Below are positions 25,701-37,974 of a stretch of DNA of 64,000 nucleotides, piece after piece. The DNA is from Hirudinaria manillensis (lineage: Eukaryota; Annelida; Clitellata; Hirudinida; Hirudinidae): the NCBI GenBank assembly GCA_034509925.1, contig CM067527.1, positions 5,514,501 to 5,578,500 on the forward strand, read 5' to 3'. The notes under the pieces were generated by a model. That model ran no database searches and was not told where the DNA came from. It saw nothing but the letters and a program-made list of their open reading frames with translations. The position numbers and the translations under genes are program-made. Numbering within the stretch: position 1 is the first letter of the stretch; every line of letters begins with the position of its first letter.

Positions 25701-28700
25701 AAGCCACTTTTCAATTATGTCCAAAGTCACTGTCAGTTTGCCAATCCACTCTTGGATTGATTTCCTGTAAGGGGCGTTGTACCTGTGGACGAATGAATTT
25801 TTACCATTAAATCAACAAATTCTTGTTAATTTCTCTGTGAAATAAATTAAAGTAATAGGGAAAATTGTTATTAAACCAGTTTTTAAATGTTATGCAGATT
25901 TTTATATAATGTGAATGACATATTCTTAATTTAAATATGACATGGCACAACAAATTAATTATTAACATTAATAGTTATTAACATCCGTTATTCATGATTG
26001 TGGTTTGTGAATTTGTGTCTATCCTTTGTAGCAATCTAAATTCTTATTTTAAATCAGCCTAATACGTTAATTCCAAAAACTGTATAGCAATAATCTTGCA
26101 ACATAACATCATGCAACACTTCATGATTGGACTGAAGTGATTCCCCAAAACTTTGTTATATAATAATATAGATTATTGCTGCAATATATATATATGTATA
26201 TATGCAACCTGTTTGTGAGTAGATAGTTGAGAACCATGAGACTGTCTTCCAGCTTAGAAGTGACTTCTACGATGTCACTAGTTTTGAGCAGAAGCTCTCC
26301 TCTGGCCTTAAACGGAGCAAAGACAAAGTTTTGTGAAGTCCAGTCATCCACAACCACCTTCAGCTTGCTTTCAATATCCTTCTCTTTCACCGAGGAGATG
26401 CAAGCATCCTGGAATGGGATATGATTGTCTTTATCCATTTGTGAATAATTATAAGATTATTTAGTATTTTTTACAAGAATTTATTAATATAAAATATTTT
26501 TAATTACTTCTACATGAAGCAAGCGAAATGAAACAAATCAAAATCCAAACAAAAAATAATAATTCCTTCCAAACCTCAATCTCATCCCTGTATTGAAGAA
26601 GGGGTGCTTTCATGAGGTCTCTCAGTCGAAACGTACTCGACTTAACGTCAAGGGTCGTCTTGGTAATTTCTGAAATTTTCTGCCAATGCCTTGCTTCCAT
26701 CGTCTTGCTGGCCATGAGTTCCAGCAGGGGACAAGACTCGTTAAAGTCATCGATTTTCTTTTTCAAGTCGTGGTAGGCTTGCCATTTTTCTAACTTCTTT
26801 GGGAGTCTCTTGAACCTTGAAAATAAAATGGTTAAATGAACGAAACATTTGCCAGAAAAAAATCTTAATAGGATTAATGGGATCATTAATCTTATAAATC
26901 TTTGAAATCTTATAAACAATAGAAGGTGAAGAAATGAATTACAGAGAATCTGGATTTACAAGGGTAGACTTTATTGAATGCTCAGAGAATGAGTCAAATT
27001 CAGTTAACAGAATATATTCTATTTTTAATTTATTTTGATCATTTGTCATTGCTTTAGCATTTTTATTGGCAGAACCAATCATGGACTTTAACTGTGTCTA
27101 TAGACACCCCCCTTAGAGGTCACTCATAAGAATTTAAACAACTCATCAAGTTGTCACCACTTATCATGATGTTACCATCTTACTTGGCCTGAAATTCAGT
27201 AAGATCATTTGTGATCTTAGATATGTTGAGGTCTGCCCAAAGGATGTCGTAATATCCATCAATGGTGTTGATTACAAGGTTGTACAGAGTGTACAGTCTC
27301 TGAAGCAGCTGGATTTCTTTGCTGAAATAGAAGAGAGCGGAATGTTCCGTGATTGGCAGGCCAAACAGCTGCTCTCCTCCCGAGCACGTTTGGTAACTCC
27401 GCCACAGCTGTTCCAAGACAGCCTAATAGGTATTAAATAATTGTACTGAAGGAAATAAGGGAGACTAATTAAAATTAAATAATTAAGGACCTGTCATTGC
27501 AATGCAATATTAACTTGGTTTTTTTTTCTCAGAAAATATTAATTATTTTATGTTTTGATCTGTAAGAGAACCATATTTAGAACACTTTTAGTATGAATTT
27601 AAAATAGGTACTAAACTCATGTTTACCAAGACAAATATTAAATAAAATATATTACAATCATTGCTGGAAAGGTAAGTTTGAAGATATTTTTCATTAGCTT
27701 TTATTTAAAACAAATAGGTTTCTTTATTGTGGAAACCAAAAGTGGTTAATATTAAGCAGACCCCAAGGAAATATGAATGCAAAAGAATCCTAACTGTAAA
27801 AAAGTTGAGTCTTTCACTGGCTTCACTAGGTGTCAGTCCTGCCACTGTTGGACCAGTCTAAAAAGTTTCCAAAACTTCTGTTTTAATTTTGAATAAAACT
27901 TTATTGGTTAAAAAAGAATGAAAATTTAAATAAATATTTGAGATGAAAAACAGCAATTATTTTGGCAATTGCTCACCGTACTGTAAGCCGTCTCGAATTC
28001 TTTGATTTGATTGGTCAGTGTGGCAGAGGATGTGATCAGTTCATCTTTAAATTTTGGAGCAACAACATTCAAATTTTCAGAGATTTCTTTCTGAAATTCA
28101 TTTTAGATTTCAATTTAGATGTTAATTTCATCAGTGTTTTCATGCTTTCAATACACTTGCAGCTCTAACATTTGATGGCAATTATCAATTTAAAAAAGAA
28201 ATTGATAAAAGAATGTTTGGCATCAGAAGGCTGACATAAATTATTCAAATGATTTTATGCAAATATGTAAATGCAAACAAACAAACAAACAGACAAACAT
28301 GTTGCTGCAAGAGGTTCCTGAATTTGTAGCGGAGTGTGTCCACCCAGTTCAGTTCATCTTGCGGTATGGAATATTGGTACTTGCCCAGTAACGAATAGGC
28401 TTCCTACGACCAATTGTAAACCCTTAATTATCATCCTCAAATATTTTTAAATTATCATTTGATTTTTAAATAAGTTTATTTAACAATTTCAATGAGAGAT
28501 TTTATGAAGGTTAGATATTATCTTAAATTTTTGGCAAATGAATTAAACTGTAATGGTTGCCTCTAAAATATTGAAAACAAGAAACAAGTGGAATAAAAAC
28601 ATATTAAGTTAATTTAAAAGAAAACAGACCCACTTAGAAATATGGTGATTTAGTAAAAAAAATTGTAATAAATATTGCTAATATCAAATATTAGTTAATA

Positions 28701-31700
28701 ATGCCTTCAGCCATTATGTTTTCGTTAAATTCAACTGAATCTCTTCAAATTTTGTTGGAATCCCAGGCAAGTTGTGATGAAATAAAAGTGGAAACTTTGA
28801 TACCAAAGAAATTTTTCTAAAAAACCTCGATGGGAATGATGTTCATGTCCATCTCGATTTGCCTTTCTTGAATGGAGTCCAGAGAGATCATGAGCAGTCT
28901 GATGTCCTCCAAATCTCTGAGGGAGCGCCCGAGACTCTGGGTCTGCTCGTCAATAAAGACCAGCATGTTGTTCAGAAGTATCCTGTACTTCTCATTCAGT
29001 TTTTGACATATTCCAGTTTTCCATTGCATTATGTAGTTGGAGATTGTTTTTTTCAGCATTGCTAAAAGTTGAGAAACGATTTAAAACAAAAAGCATTTAA
29101 TTCCAATTTACTGAAATTATTAACAGCTACATTTTTGCTACTTCAAGTAAATTTGATGATTCACTTTTGTTAGTTATTGGTTAACTGATAATATTTATTA
29201 AAAGAACCAATTAACGCATAATCATCAGCAACCAACTGACTGGCATCAAGCAGAAAGGGACCAACAATCAGAGAATCTGCAAGTTCTTGAGTCTCTTCTT
29301 CTAATTTGTCGAACTTTACCAATTCTGCGTTAAATTCCGATATCTGTGGATCCGTTTTCATGAATTCCTGGAAACAAAAAGCTTATTTTTTAAAATTAAT
29401 TATTAGAATTAATTAATTATTCTCACTGTTCAACAAGACATTCAGAACATGAATTGCAGGTGGTCACCCATGAATTTTAAGAATTATTAATAAATATGAA
29501 TAATTAAGAATAATTAATAATAATTAATAATCAACCTCGAGGTACGAATCCTTGGATGAATCCCAGAGGAAACTGAAAGCTGTGAACTTGTTCAACTTGA
29601 GTGCAATCTGAGCATTGAGAGGAGCGAGAGAGTTGTTTAGGACGCTCATGAGACTCTGGATTTCCTTGTTCTCATTCACAATGTTGTAAAATGTCTCTGA
29701 AGGAATCCAAATAAAAAAGCCATCACTAAATTTTAAATTTAAATGATTAAGAAAATTTAGCTTTGCATGACTGTTTTGCATTTTGCTATATTTGGCATGC
29801 ATGTCAGGCTTACAAAAATAAATTTAAAAAATAAATAAATAAATCTGTAAAAGTAGAAATTCCGAATTCCAATTCACCCGGGTCAGGAGATATTTCTTCG
29901 ATGGATTCCATGTTTGATCCTCTTAATCCAACCACATCATCTGGAAGAGTACCTTTGATGGAGCTCTTGCATCTTTGCTCTTTGAGTGAAAGACCTGGCC
30001 TTATTTTGGCCTTTAACCTCCTTGACATCCAGGGCATAATCTTATCCTGGTTCCAAAGATGAATGGATTTGAAGATCTTCAGCATTTTGTCATTTGAATC
30101 TGTCAAACTTTCCTGGAGCATTTCAACACTGGGATCGAGTATCTGCAATGACAGGTCATATCCATGACAGAAATTAATTCAGAAATTAATTGCAAATTGA
30201 ATAAATTAAATTAAAATTAAACAGTTTATGTGAAACAACACAAACAATCTTGTTGCTTTCTAAAATGAGAACAGATGTTATAAGTGGTCCAAAAGCATCT
30301 TTTGAATCTTGACCTTTCCTACAAACATCAAAAGATTCCAGTATTATTATGTGAAAAGTGAATTAAACCAATTGCTTCAAGTCATCCTTCTCAAAGAAAT
30401 AACAATCCAGCTCAGGTCCCAATGATCATTATTATTATTATCATCATTTATCATTAAAAATTAAATAAAATTACAATGAAAAGCCGCAAAAAGGCAGTTT
30501 TCCTTCTATGCCTTCCTATTAAAGACTCACCCAAAACTAACTAATCTCTTTCTGATGCTGTCTGCTGTCAGCTTGGCTGCCTTAAAGAGACAGTCTGTGA
30601 ACTTCATGTTAAAGGCCAGATAAAGTTCTTTTAACTTGTCAGCAAACACATTCAATTCATTCTCTACAACTTCTGGAGTTAGTTGCATCATTGCTGAAGG
30701 CAATTCCTTGATATTCACTTTAGGTGTAAAACATCGTCTTATAATATCATCATAATATTAATCATCATATATCATCATAATATTATGCATTGTCTTATAA
30801 CATAATTTATCATTAATAATATTATGCATGGTTTCATAATATGATCACCTATCCACAATATTATGCATTGTAAAGCACTCACTCTCATCCAAAAAAATTC
30901 TTTTGTCTTCCTCAACTTCGAGACATTTGTAAATTTTCTGCAATGCCCTGTCGACTATCATAGTCGTCATGTCTGTGATGGTCTGCTGGATGTTGAGACT
31001 AATCAAAGATAGTTTGGCCGCTCTGTGTTTTGTCTGGCGATCAACTTCCTCCAGGTATTGAACCAACGTCCAAGCCTGAAGAATGATCAAAGCCTTCATC
31101 AAAGTTCTTTGAATGTTGTGGTCAGTAGTTGTCAATTTAATTTGAAAATAAAAAATTGATTTATAAATGTATTCTGCTGTAGGAGATATTTCAGACTTAG
31201 AGTGTAATTTTTTTTATTAATAATTTTAAATTATATTAAAGGATAACAAATGATAATAAATGGTAGAAGAACAACAACTTATTAATGCTTACTGTGCAAG
31301 TCTTTTCTTTTTTTTAAATAATACAATTATAAATAAAGTAAATGGCAACATTGGCACTCACAATAATATTAAGTTAAAATTAAATCAAGATTAAAAATTT
31401 AAAATTTAAATTCTTGGACCTGAATGACGTCAATGTCGAACAAGACCGTGGTGGCAAGAGAGTCGAGGACGTTGTCAATGCGACGCTCCTTCAAACTCAT
31501 CGTGGTGTCTATGAAGAGTTCAAGTTCATTCAACTCGTCCAAGAGTCTACTGCAGTATAGCGAGAGGTTGGGTGACATCCAACTGAGGCAGTGAATTCCA
31601 TAGCCAAGCAAATAAGTAATCTAAAGATTTAAAACCTATCAGGACTACAGCTTTCAATCAGTTTTGTCTTTCAATCAATCAATCAATCAATCAATCCATG

Positions 31701-34700
31701 CCTAAATTCAAAATCTAATTCCTAACCCTGTTGCAGCTGGTAATGAAAAGATCAGAGAATTGTTCTGGTGTTTTCTTTCTGACTGCTCTGCTCTTATTAA
31801 GAATAACCTGCAACAAATACTTCTGGTGCTTAACTTCATGTTCTGAAAATAGCAGAAGTTTGGCTTTGTGAGGAACATCGAGGTCCAATTTGATCATGCT
31901 GGTCGTTTCCTCGAAGACTTGCAGAACGATTGCATTCAAATTTACAATGATCTTGTTAGAATCTTCTATTACTGTCAGAGGAGGTGACATGAGAGCTGCA
32001 GCAAATTAAATGGGAAAAATAAGAAATTAAAAGAATATTTCATTTTGCAGGATCATTTTACAACAGACCATTTCAGCATCAATAATTTGAATAACTCTTA
32101 GCTTTAAGATATTATCATAACATAAGACAATATCAAAACTTTGTGGAGTCCTTAAAACTATTGTGGAATTTAATTTTGGTGCTTTCATGATATTCTTAAA
32201 AGATCAATATGCCTCCAGTCATTTATTGATTGATAAAATCAATATTTTTCATCATATTTTGCCACCTTCAACTTAATTTAAATCCACTAATCTGCCAACC
32301 CTAAACCTAAACCCATCCCATCCTTCATCAAATCAATCAACCAATCAACAAAAAAATCTTAGAGAACTGTTTTTGAGGCTGTAGATGAACTGCGTCCATG
32401 CCTTGTGATAGACAAGTTCAAACTCTACAAGCACCTGTTGAAGGATATTGTACATGAAAACAATCCTCCTGGTAAATCTATCCTTCATGACTGATGAATA
32501 ATTCATGAAGTGGTGCATGGGATTTTCCAACTTCTTGCTGAGAACCTTTGCCCATGAAATCTTTCCGACTACTGGAGGAGCATTGTTGTGGATGGGAGGA
32601 TCGAGGTAATTGGCCAAGTAATACTGGATGCAAGGATGTTTTGGCATATTACAACAGATGGAAAATGTTTAGTTGTTAGATATAAATCAATTAGTAAATT
32701 ATAATTAACACTAATTAAGAATTATCTTTCAATAGATCATCTCCCTATTATCACAGAATGAATAATAAATTAGAGAATGAAAAGTCAGAAAAACTTGCTT
32801 GTCTGATATCTTCAATTTCTTTGCCATACTGTTTGAACAGGACTTGGAACTTCACTGTGCAATCCAGTTTTGGAATGTTGAGCTGCTGGAATCTTTCCAA
32901 ATATTTGAGGGCTGGAAGTGTGGCCTTGATTTTGGAAAGTCCACTGTTCATGAAAGTGTACAGAGATAGCTATATGGTAAAATTATCAATTTAAAGAACT
33001 TGTAGTTGTTTCAATTTTCACTAATCATATATTAAGATGTTAAGAATTTCTGTTCTTCTGAGTTTAGTTAATAGGATAGTTATATATTTGTACAATTTAC
33101 ATAAATATCTCTACGTATATATAACAAGATATGCTCACCTCTAGCTCATTGAGAGTCTTATTAAATTCATCAAAATCAGAGTTAAAGTTTGGCATCCTGA
33201 GATCAAGAATATCATACTTCTTGGATTTGATGTTGTTGAACAGGTTTTGGAATTTTGATGAAATTGGATCAATTCCATCAATTAGGCAGGTTTTAAGGAC
33301 ATCATAAACTTCCATTGAATTCAATATAAATAGGATCTGGTTTGTTAATTGTAAGACATTTCATGTTTTAATGGAACTCTGGTTAATAATTAAGTTAATG
33401 TGTTAATTAAAGTTAAAAATAAATAAATTAATTAATTAATAATTACCTTATCAAGCCTCAGGCAGAAGGATTCAAACTTTCCGAATATGCACATCTCAGA
33501 GAAATCAAAGTGTATTCCTCCTGGCACATGAGCCATCTTATCTTTGGTGTATCTATAAGCCTCTTTGTATGCATTTCTAAGCTTTACACAGTCAGCTATT
33601 TTGCTGATGATCTCTTTTCTCGGCTGATCCCACAATTTCTCTCGGCCGTGATCGGTGAGATACACTTTGCAGGCGATCAACATTTGATTGGTAATCTGCC
33701 ATTGGCATTTTGAAAAGCTTGATTAATCAATCCATTCAAATCATGATTATACATTTATTGCATTTTAATCAATTTAATAATAAACCTTCTAACCTTCAAC
33801 AATAATCCAGTGGCTTTCTCTGAATTATTGTAATATCTATTAAAAAATGTGATTGAAAATTATATAACAATTTCTATTTAAAACTGACAATTAATGATTC
33901 ATAAATAAATGTCCACATTTAAAACAAATTTAAAAGAAATAAAAATAAAATAAATCTATATTTAGAAAAGACTATTGTGTCTTGACTATTTTCATTACTT
34001 TTGGCAATAGTGACTATAAATAAAACAAAAAAACATAATTAACTATAAACATAATTCAACTATATTCAACTATGTTGAATTAAATGAAAGCAGCAAAAGA
34101 TACCTTGATATAGTGAAGATTGTTCTTATGGCATTCATAAGGCTGTGAAGTGATTTTGCCATGGAAGGTGGATCACCATGGTAGAGTGCTTTGCAATACT
34201 TTTCAAGCGAGTACAAGTACGTGACGTTGTCACGTGCTTCGTTTGCAACGTCAGTCAACTTGTCATTTGTCACTCTCCAACTCTGAACAATAAATTATGT
34301 TTCAAGAAGTAAATAATGTTAAATAAACATAATAATCAAATTAATAAGTAAAAATATAACAAAGTTACACATATATTGTTACCCAGTTTGGGGACAAAAA
34401 AAGATAAATTGAGTTTGGTAAAGAGAGCAAAGAGTTAACAATTTTTCAACTTTATAAAAACCATAAAAAAGCCTTTGCTCTCAAAATATTCTGTCTAAAT
34501 GGTGATGAGAATTATTAATCACAGAAAGGGGAACAAGAAGTGAAGGTGAATTGGTACCTTGATAAACATGAAGTGACTTCAATTTAAAAAAGAGATGAAG
34601 GTAGATCTATAATAACATAACATTCTGAAAATTCTGACGTGAAATAATGTGATGAGAAGCAAGGTCATAGAGTTATTATAAAATTCTTTGTTTATTAAAT

Positions 34701-37048
34701 TAATTAATTAATTACTTGTTAAATATTGCAAAATACTTGTAATTCAAAAATCTTGACAAATTAACTATCAAGCCCTAACCTTGAGGACTCTTGACTTGGT
34801 GATGTTAAGAATTTGGATGGCCATTCGGCACTCGTGTCCCCTGATTTCTTCGAGGATGGAGTTATATTTGATGTTCAAGTGCCGCCAATATTCCAGCTCC
34901 ACCATCGGACCTTCGTGGTCTTTGTCGACTCGAAGCTCTGAGCTTGACATCAGAGTCTGAAATCGATCACCAGTCATTTGCGATATACCAAGACAATAAA
35001 TAATTTATTTAATTGGTTAATAAATAGGGTTATATCAGTTAATATCAATTATTACAATAATTTTATATTACTTAAATGGACCAAAATTCAGAGATAAAAT
35101 GACACCTAAATTCAAGAATTATATTATAGGGTATCATATTATGTATGACATACTTATTCTGAGCATTTAAAAGCTCAATCTTTTTACCTGTTTAATAATA
35201 TTACACCATTTTAAAACTGTTTTTTCCAGGGACTTGCAAAGTGCTTCATTTGTGGCCAATTGGACACATTGCTGGGCTCGTGATATGCTTTTCAGTTGGA
35301 GTTCAGAGTCAAACCTAGGTAGGGTGACAACCCCCTTCACACTCTCATTAGCAGCTTAATCAAGGTTGAAATTTGAATTAATTGAATGAAATATTCATAA
35401 AGTAAAAAGACTAAAGTAATAAATTTAAGTAATTTTTAATTTGAAATGAACATTTTTATTTGAAAATTAAATAATTCTTAAATAAATAAGAGTTTATCAT
35501 AAAATAAACTTACCTTGCAGAGATATGGCAAAGTTGTCATAATAATCAATAAAACTCTGTATTGTCTTTTTTCCAGAAGCACTCTGAGCCAGAATTCCCC
35601 AGGTACTATCTGTATTGGCAGCTTTCAGAATTGGATTGAAGACATTCATGAGTATTCTGTAAGACTCGCCCAAAATGCCAAAATCTGCTGTACTGAAAGT
35701 CCCTCTGATGAGACCCTTCAAATTATTATAATAAAAATGAGCATATAATAATATCAAGCTGCTAAATGATTCCATCATACCGTGACATTCGATGGAGTGA
35801 CCTCCATATCCTTTTTCTCCTTGATGAAATAAAAGCAGTCCCCCATGAGAGGAATTTCGAAACCCGAAGTAATTAAAGTTTTCATTGGCTCGTTGTCCGG
35901 AGGGTAGACACCGGCTTCTTTCGAATCAACCTCCGGGACGTTTGTTTCTATAAAATGCAAGCCCAAAATTAATTGCAGTTTAACAAATTAATATCTTTAA
36001 AAAATTAAGGTTTCTCATGAATTATTTAATGCCATTAAGTTCTACTCCCATCAATGATTCCGTAGGCAACACACGACAACCCCATTTGCCGCCTAATGAC
36101 TTTACCAAGATCAAACACTTTTAGTCTCTTTGGAGAATTAGTTTAGAGTAGACTTATAAAGTCTAAAAGACAAATGGCTTGATGAAGTTACGTTTAATGA
36201 AATGTCTTTAAGAAAATCGATAGTAATGTTATTATAAAAGACACAACATGAAAACTTTTCTGAACTGTTATTTCACTGTTTTGCTTTTAAACGTTCCATT
36301 TAAAATGTAATACAATTTCATGCCTTCGGATTCCTTATCTCCAAAGGACTGTTGATAGTAAAATAGCAGCGTCGAAATTCCATCTTTTTGGATGAAAGAT
36401 TCGCATAAATTAATGTGCTGCAAAAAATATGAATTGACCGTCAAAGTGCTTACTTCCATGGTAACCGTTAAAACAATTTCACATTGTTAAGTTGTTTCCG
36501 TGATATTGGAGACAAGAAAAATTTGTCTGTAAGCTTATTACCTTATCACCTTACAGTTTTTACCACACAGTTATTAACATAGTAAAATCGAGCCATTAAG
36601 TACCAATTCATATCTACAATATTATAGATGAGTTTATTGGCATCAGGGATATTACAGCGCACAAGACTCATCAACTATTACAACAGTTTGAGCTCGGATT
36701 ATATCTTATATAGTTTCTAAGGACGATCATTTGCTGACTTGCTGGGAATCCACCACAGACTCTACTATTTCGCCGGCTTCGATGTCAAAGTGGGCTGCCA
36801 CCATGGAGAACATGTAATGGTGAGCGTCTGTCAATTTGCGAGATCTAACTTCTTTCAGTTGCTTCAATTTCTCCTAGTTGCAAACAATTCACAATTGTGT
36901 CAAGACAAAAGCTGTTTTAATAAGTTTATTAGAGATATAGATATGTCCAAACTTTGTGACTTTTCATGTATTCATTGTAACTTTTTCTCCGCTTCTTTAC
37001 AGGTTTTGCGAGAAATGAAGAATGAACCCAAGCCACTTTCTTGTCCAT
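4935..37048 (-). CDS. DNAH5/DNAH8-like: Axonemal outer-arm dynein heavy chain (DNAH5/DNAH8 class)
   Basis: A complete gene of 79 exons and about 4,668 aa (14,007 nt including stop, divisible by three); human DNAH5 is about 4,624 aa. It is the ATP-driven motor of the ciliary outer dynein arm. Domains in order: N-terminal tail (about 1-1640), linker (about 1640-2000), AAA1 P-loop GPAGTGKT (about 2021), AAA2 GPSGAGKT (about 2303), AAA3 GEQGTAKT (about 2631), AAA4 GVGGSGKK (about 2996), stalk coiled coil 1 (about 3208-3340), microtubule-binding tip (3341-3468), coiled coil 2 (3469-3557), AAA5-AAA6 and C-terminal domain. Sequence blocks such as the [18 protein letters not shown] tail segment fit DNAH5/8, not inner-arm classes. 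The start is an ATG at 37048 whose first exon (MDKKVAWVH...) splices to a conserved N-terminal helix; the longer open stretch beginning at 36459 is only the 5' intron of exon 3. No frameshift or stop was found. Exon coordinates are given in the block entries. Confidence 0.96.
9160..9211. repeat. (AAT)n microsatellite abutting dynein exon 68
   Basis: About 17 AAT units read as (ATT)n in the gene's direction and end eight or nine bases before the acceptor of exon 68 (9151-9078). Confidence 0.95.
9718..9775. repeat. (CAAT)n microsatellite
   Basis: An imperfect tetranucleotide array lies in the intron just upstream (in gene sense) of dynein exon 67. Confidence 0.9.
9930..9983. repeat. 21-bp tandem repeat, left of the Tc1 insertion
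   Basis: The unit ttcaatgatctatgatctga(g) occurs at 9930-9950 and 9951-9971 and starts a third time at 9972, where it is interrupted by the transposon. The rest of that copy resumes at 11579. Confidence 0.92.
9984..11576 (+). mobile_element. Tc1/mariner-family transposon
   Basis: A 1,593-bp element with perfect 25-bp terminal inverted repeats, beginning CAGTGCGTGTCATAAGGTTG at 9984 and ending with its reverse complement at 11576. TA dinucleotides at 9982-9983 and 11577-11578 form the expected target-site duplication. The interior carries a decayed Tc1-type transposase on the plus strand, antisense to the host dynein gene. It sits wholly within the intron between dynein exons 65 and 66 and should be spliced out. 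Confidence 0.95.
10360..11330 (+). pseudogene. Tc1-type transposase, decayed
   Basis: Fragments in shifting frames resemble a Tc1 transposase from N to C terminus. A helix-turn-helix region around 10415-10470 ends in RNVV-R then a stop and FLKDP. A GRPR AT-hook-like motif is near 10500. The first catalytic strands lie at 10760-10920 ([12 protein letters not shown] with the catalytic Asp, then NFGG in another frame). The C-terminal part at 11105-11320 holds the third acidic residue in a [14 protein letters not shown] context. Several stops and frame changes make it non-functional; mobilisation could only happen in trans through the intact ends. Confidence 0.85.
11579..11604. repeat. 21-bp tandem repeat, right of the Tc1 insertion
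   Basis: This is the remainder of the interrupted third copy (11579-11587) followed by a partial fourth copy (11588-11604) of the unit found at 9930-9983. Confidence 0.9.
12714..12888. repeat. 35-bp x5 tandem array containing a dynein 5' splice site
   Basis: Five head-to-tail 35-bp copies start at 12714, 12749, 12784, 12819 and 12854, differing at a few positions. The last copy overlaps the final six bases of dynein exon 61 and its GTGGGA donor; the others lie in the following intron and repeat the GACAAG/GT(G/A)G junction. Confidence 0.93.
13409..13500. repeat. (TCA)n/(CCA)n low-complexity tract
   Basis: Runs of tca and cca triplets fill part of the intron between dynein exons 59 and 60. 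A purine-strand reading of this tract gives a spurious Met/Val-rich open frame. Confidence 0.9.
13732..13766. repeat. (ATT)n microsatellite
   Basis: About eleven ATT units lie in the intron between dynein exons 58 and 59. Confidence 0.9.
15322..17056 (-). other. Dynein block D: stalk and microtubule-binding tip, exons 51-55
   Basis: Exons: 17056-16834, 16770-16594, 16514-16347, 16041-15826, 15587-15322. Coiled coil 1 runs through exons 51-52 (ending [10 protein letters not shown]), the tip is in exons 53-54 ([17 protein letters not shown], then [14 protein letters not shown] and NKEVLPLK), and coiled coil 2 in exon 55. The junction of exons 54 and 55 needs a GC donor (AAG followed by GCATTA) to keep the conserved [10 protein letters not shown]. 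Confidence 0.92.
16205..16279. repeat. 43-bp-period duplication in a dynein intron
   Basis: An identical 32-bp sequence occurs at 16205-16236 and 16248-16279, separated by 11 bp, in the intron between dynein exons 53 and 54. Confidence 0.93.
17124..21798 (-). other. Dynein block C: AAA2-AAA4, exons 39-50
   Basis: Exons: 21798-21637, 21410-21164, 20986-20604, 20455-20221, 20110-19589, 19445-19159, 18954-18679, 18583-18461, 18343-18213, 18079-17905, 17782-17639, 17353-17124. AAA2 has GPSGAGKT and [14 protein letters not shown]3 has GEQGTAKT and [13 protein letters not shown]4 has GVGGSGKK and [13 protein letters not shown]. Walker A and B are therefore intact in all three regulatory sites. The donor of exon 49 was set at GTTGGT and that of exon 50 at GTTTGG because only these restore FSPVGPKFR and [14 protein letters not shown]. 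Confidence 0.92.
21901..25782 (-). other. Dynein block B: linker and AAA1, exons 30-38
   Basis: Exons: 25782-25629, 25366-25203, 25055-24953, 24535-24431, 24258-24097, 23830-23606, 23259-23087, 22755-22194, 22035-21901. The linker includes [17 protein letters not shown] and the [16 protein letters not shown] block. Exon 37 (562 nt, the largest) holds the AAA1 hydrolytic site: GPAGTGKT Walker [11 protein letters not shown]alker B, and the [18 protein letters not shown] sensor region. All catalytic positions expected for an active motor are present. Confidence 0.93.
26209..37048 (-). other. Dynein block A: tail, exons 1-29
   Basis: Exons (minus strand): 37048-37001, 36873-36739, 36417-36277, 36127-36046, 35947-35781, 35715-35514, 35354-35188, 34956-34780, 34282-34104, 33836-33794, 33695-33447, 33336-33139, 32969-32799, 32623-32368, 31995-31727, 31620-31420, 31075-30883, 30717-30531, 30318-30246, 30142-29878, 29696-29536, 29367-29208, 29061-28826, 28403-28299, 28090-27977, 27857-27795, 27422-27184, 26815-26575, 26408-26209. 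They encode the stem that binds intermediate and light chains and the neighbouring heavy chain. Exon 13 ends in a GC donor (GCAAGT). Exons 17-20 are the least conserved part, as in the family. Exons 1 and 4 were placed from phase and N-terminal resemblance and are the least certain. Confidence 0.85.
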
Positions 37049-37974
37049 CTTCCCAAAACTGATTCAAATTTTCTTCTAATTAATATTACACTTATTTAAA
37101 ATAATTTGGAAAGAAAGTTATTTAATGATCTCAAATTAGAGAGATACACCACCAATAGACATTCAAATGAATTTGTATCTAACGGTCGCTTTACTGACGT
37201 CGTCGATTTGATATAAGGTGGCTGAACCTTAAAAATCTATAGAAATTAAAAATTACTATAGACAAAACTATTTAAGTGGAGTAAATATTAACGCAACAAA
37301 ACGTTGTTTTGGATATACAGTCGATTTAGATACTAATTGTAATGGAGACTTTGCTTCGTTGTGATATCTTTTTAGTGATTAGTGAAGTCAAAAATAAATT
37401 TCAACGCTAATAAAAATAAATCATTTAAATGTTTGACTAATTATCACTACGATATTTAACAAAACTATATGAGATAATAAGGACTATTAAACACACTCAG
37501 CTGCAATGAATGTCACTTTATTGTCACTTATTTGAGAGATGTTGAATGAAAGATGGCTATTGCTTAAGGAAACACCCATTTTCTGACACTTTAGTCTTGA
37601 GTAGCCAAACCTGCCAACCCTAAATCTTTTTCTATACCATTCATGCCACGGTGAGTTTTCACCATTTTTACCTGTTCCAGTCTGAAACTGATTCTTATTT
37701 TTCATCCATTTCCTATAGTATCCATTCAAAAATTTAACGTATCACCTCGGGGATTAAAGTAATTTTAAGTTTTAAAAAATATCTATGCATTGAGCGTTTT
37801 ATTACAAAACTTCTGACGACCTTTGTCTGTAGATCAAAGTACCTCGTTTAATTAACCTATGTTCCATTTGAAGTCACGTGTGGACGATCGTAAGCTGGTC
37901 GTTCTCTCCGTAGCTCAGCTGGACCATCACTCGTTCAGCTTTTCACAGCTTGCATTCCAGATTCGAGATCGATA
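37049..37974. promoter_or_regulatory. Shared divergent promoter region, dynein / PTPS
   Basis: The 926 bp between two start codons pointing away from each other must serve both genes. No TATA box is seen at a convincing distance from either ATG. An 80-codon minus-strand open stretch at 37487-37729 has no recognisable family and contains an internal AATAAA, so I do not call it a gene. Confidence 0.5.

Noticed and set aside
36739..37062. 107-codon plus-strand open frame
   Set aside because: It is antisense to the first two coding exons and first intron of the dynein gene, which explain the sequence better.
37487..37729. 80-codon minus-strand open frame between dynein and PTPS
   Set aside because: It has no recognisable family, no supporting splice or promoter context and an internal AATAAA. 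It lies in a divergent promoter region, so it is probably chance.
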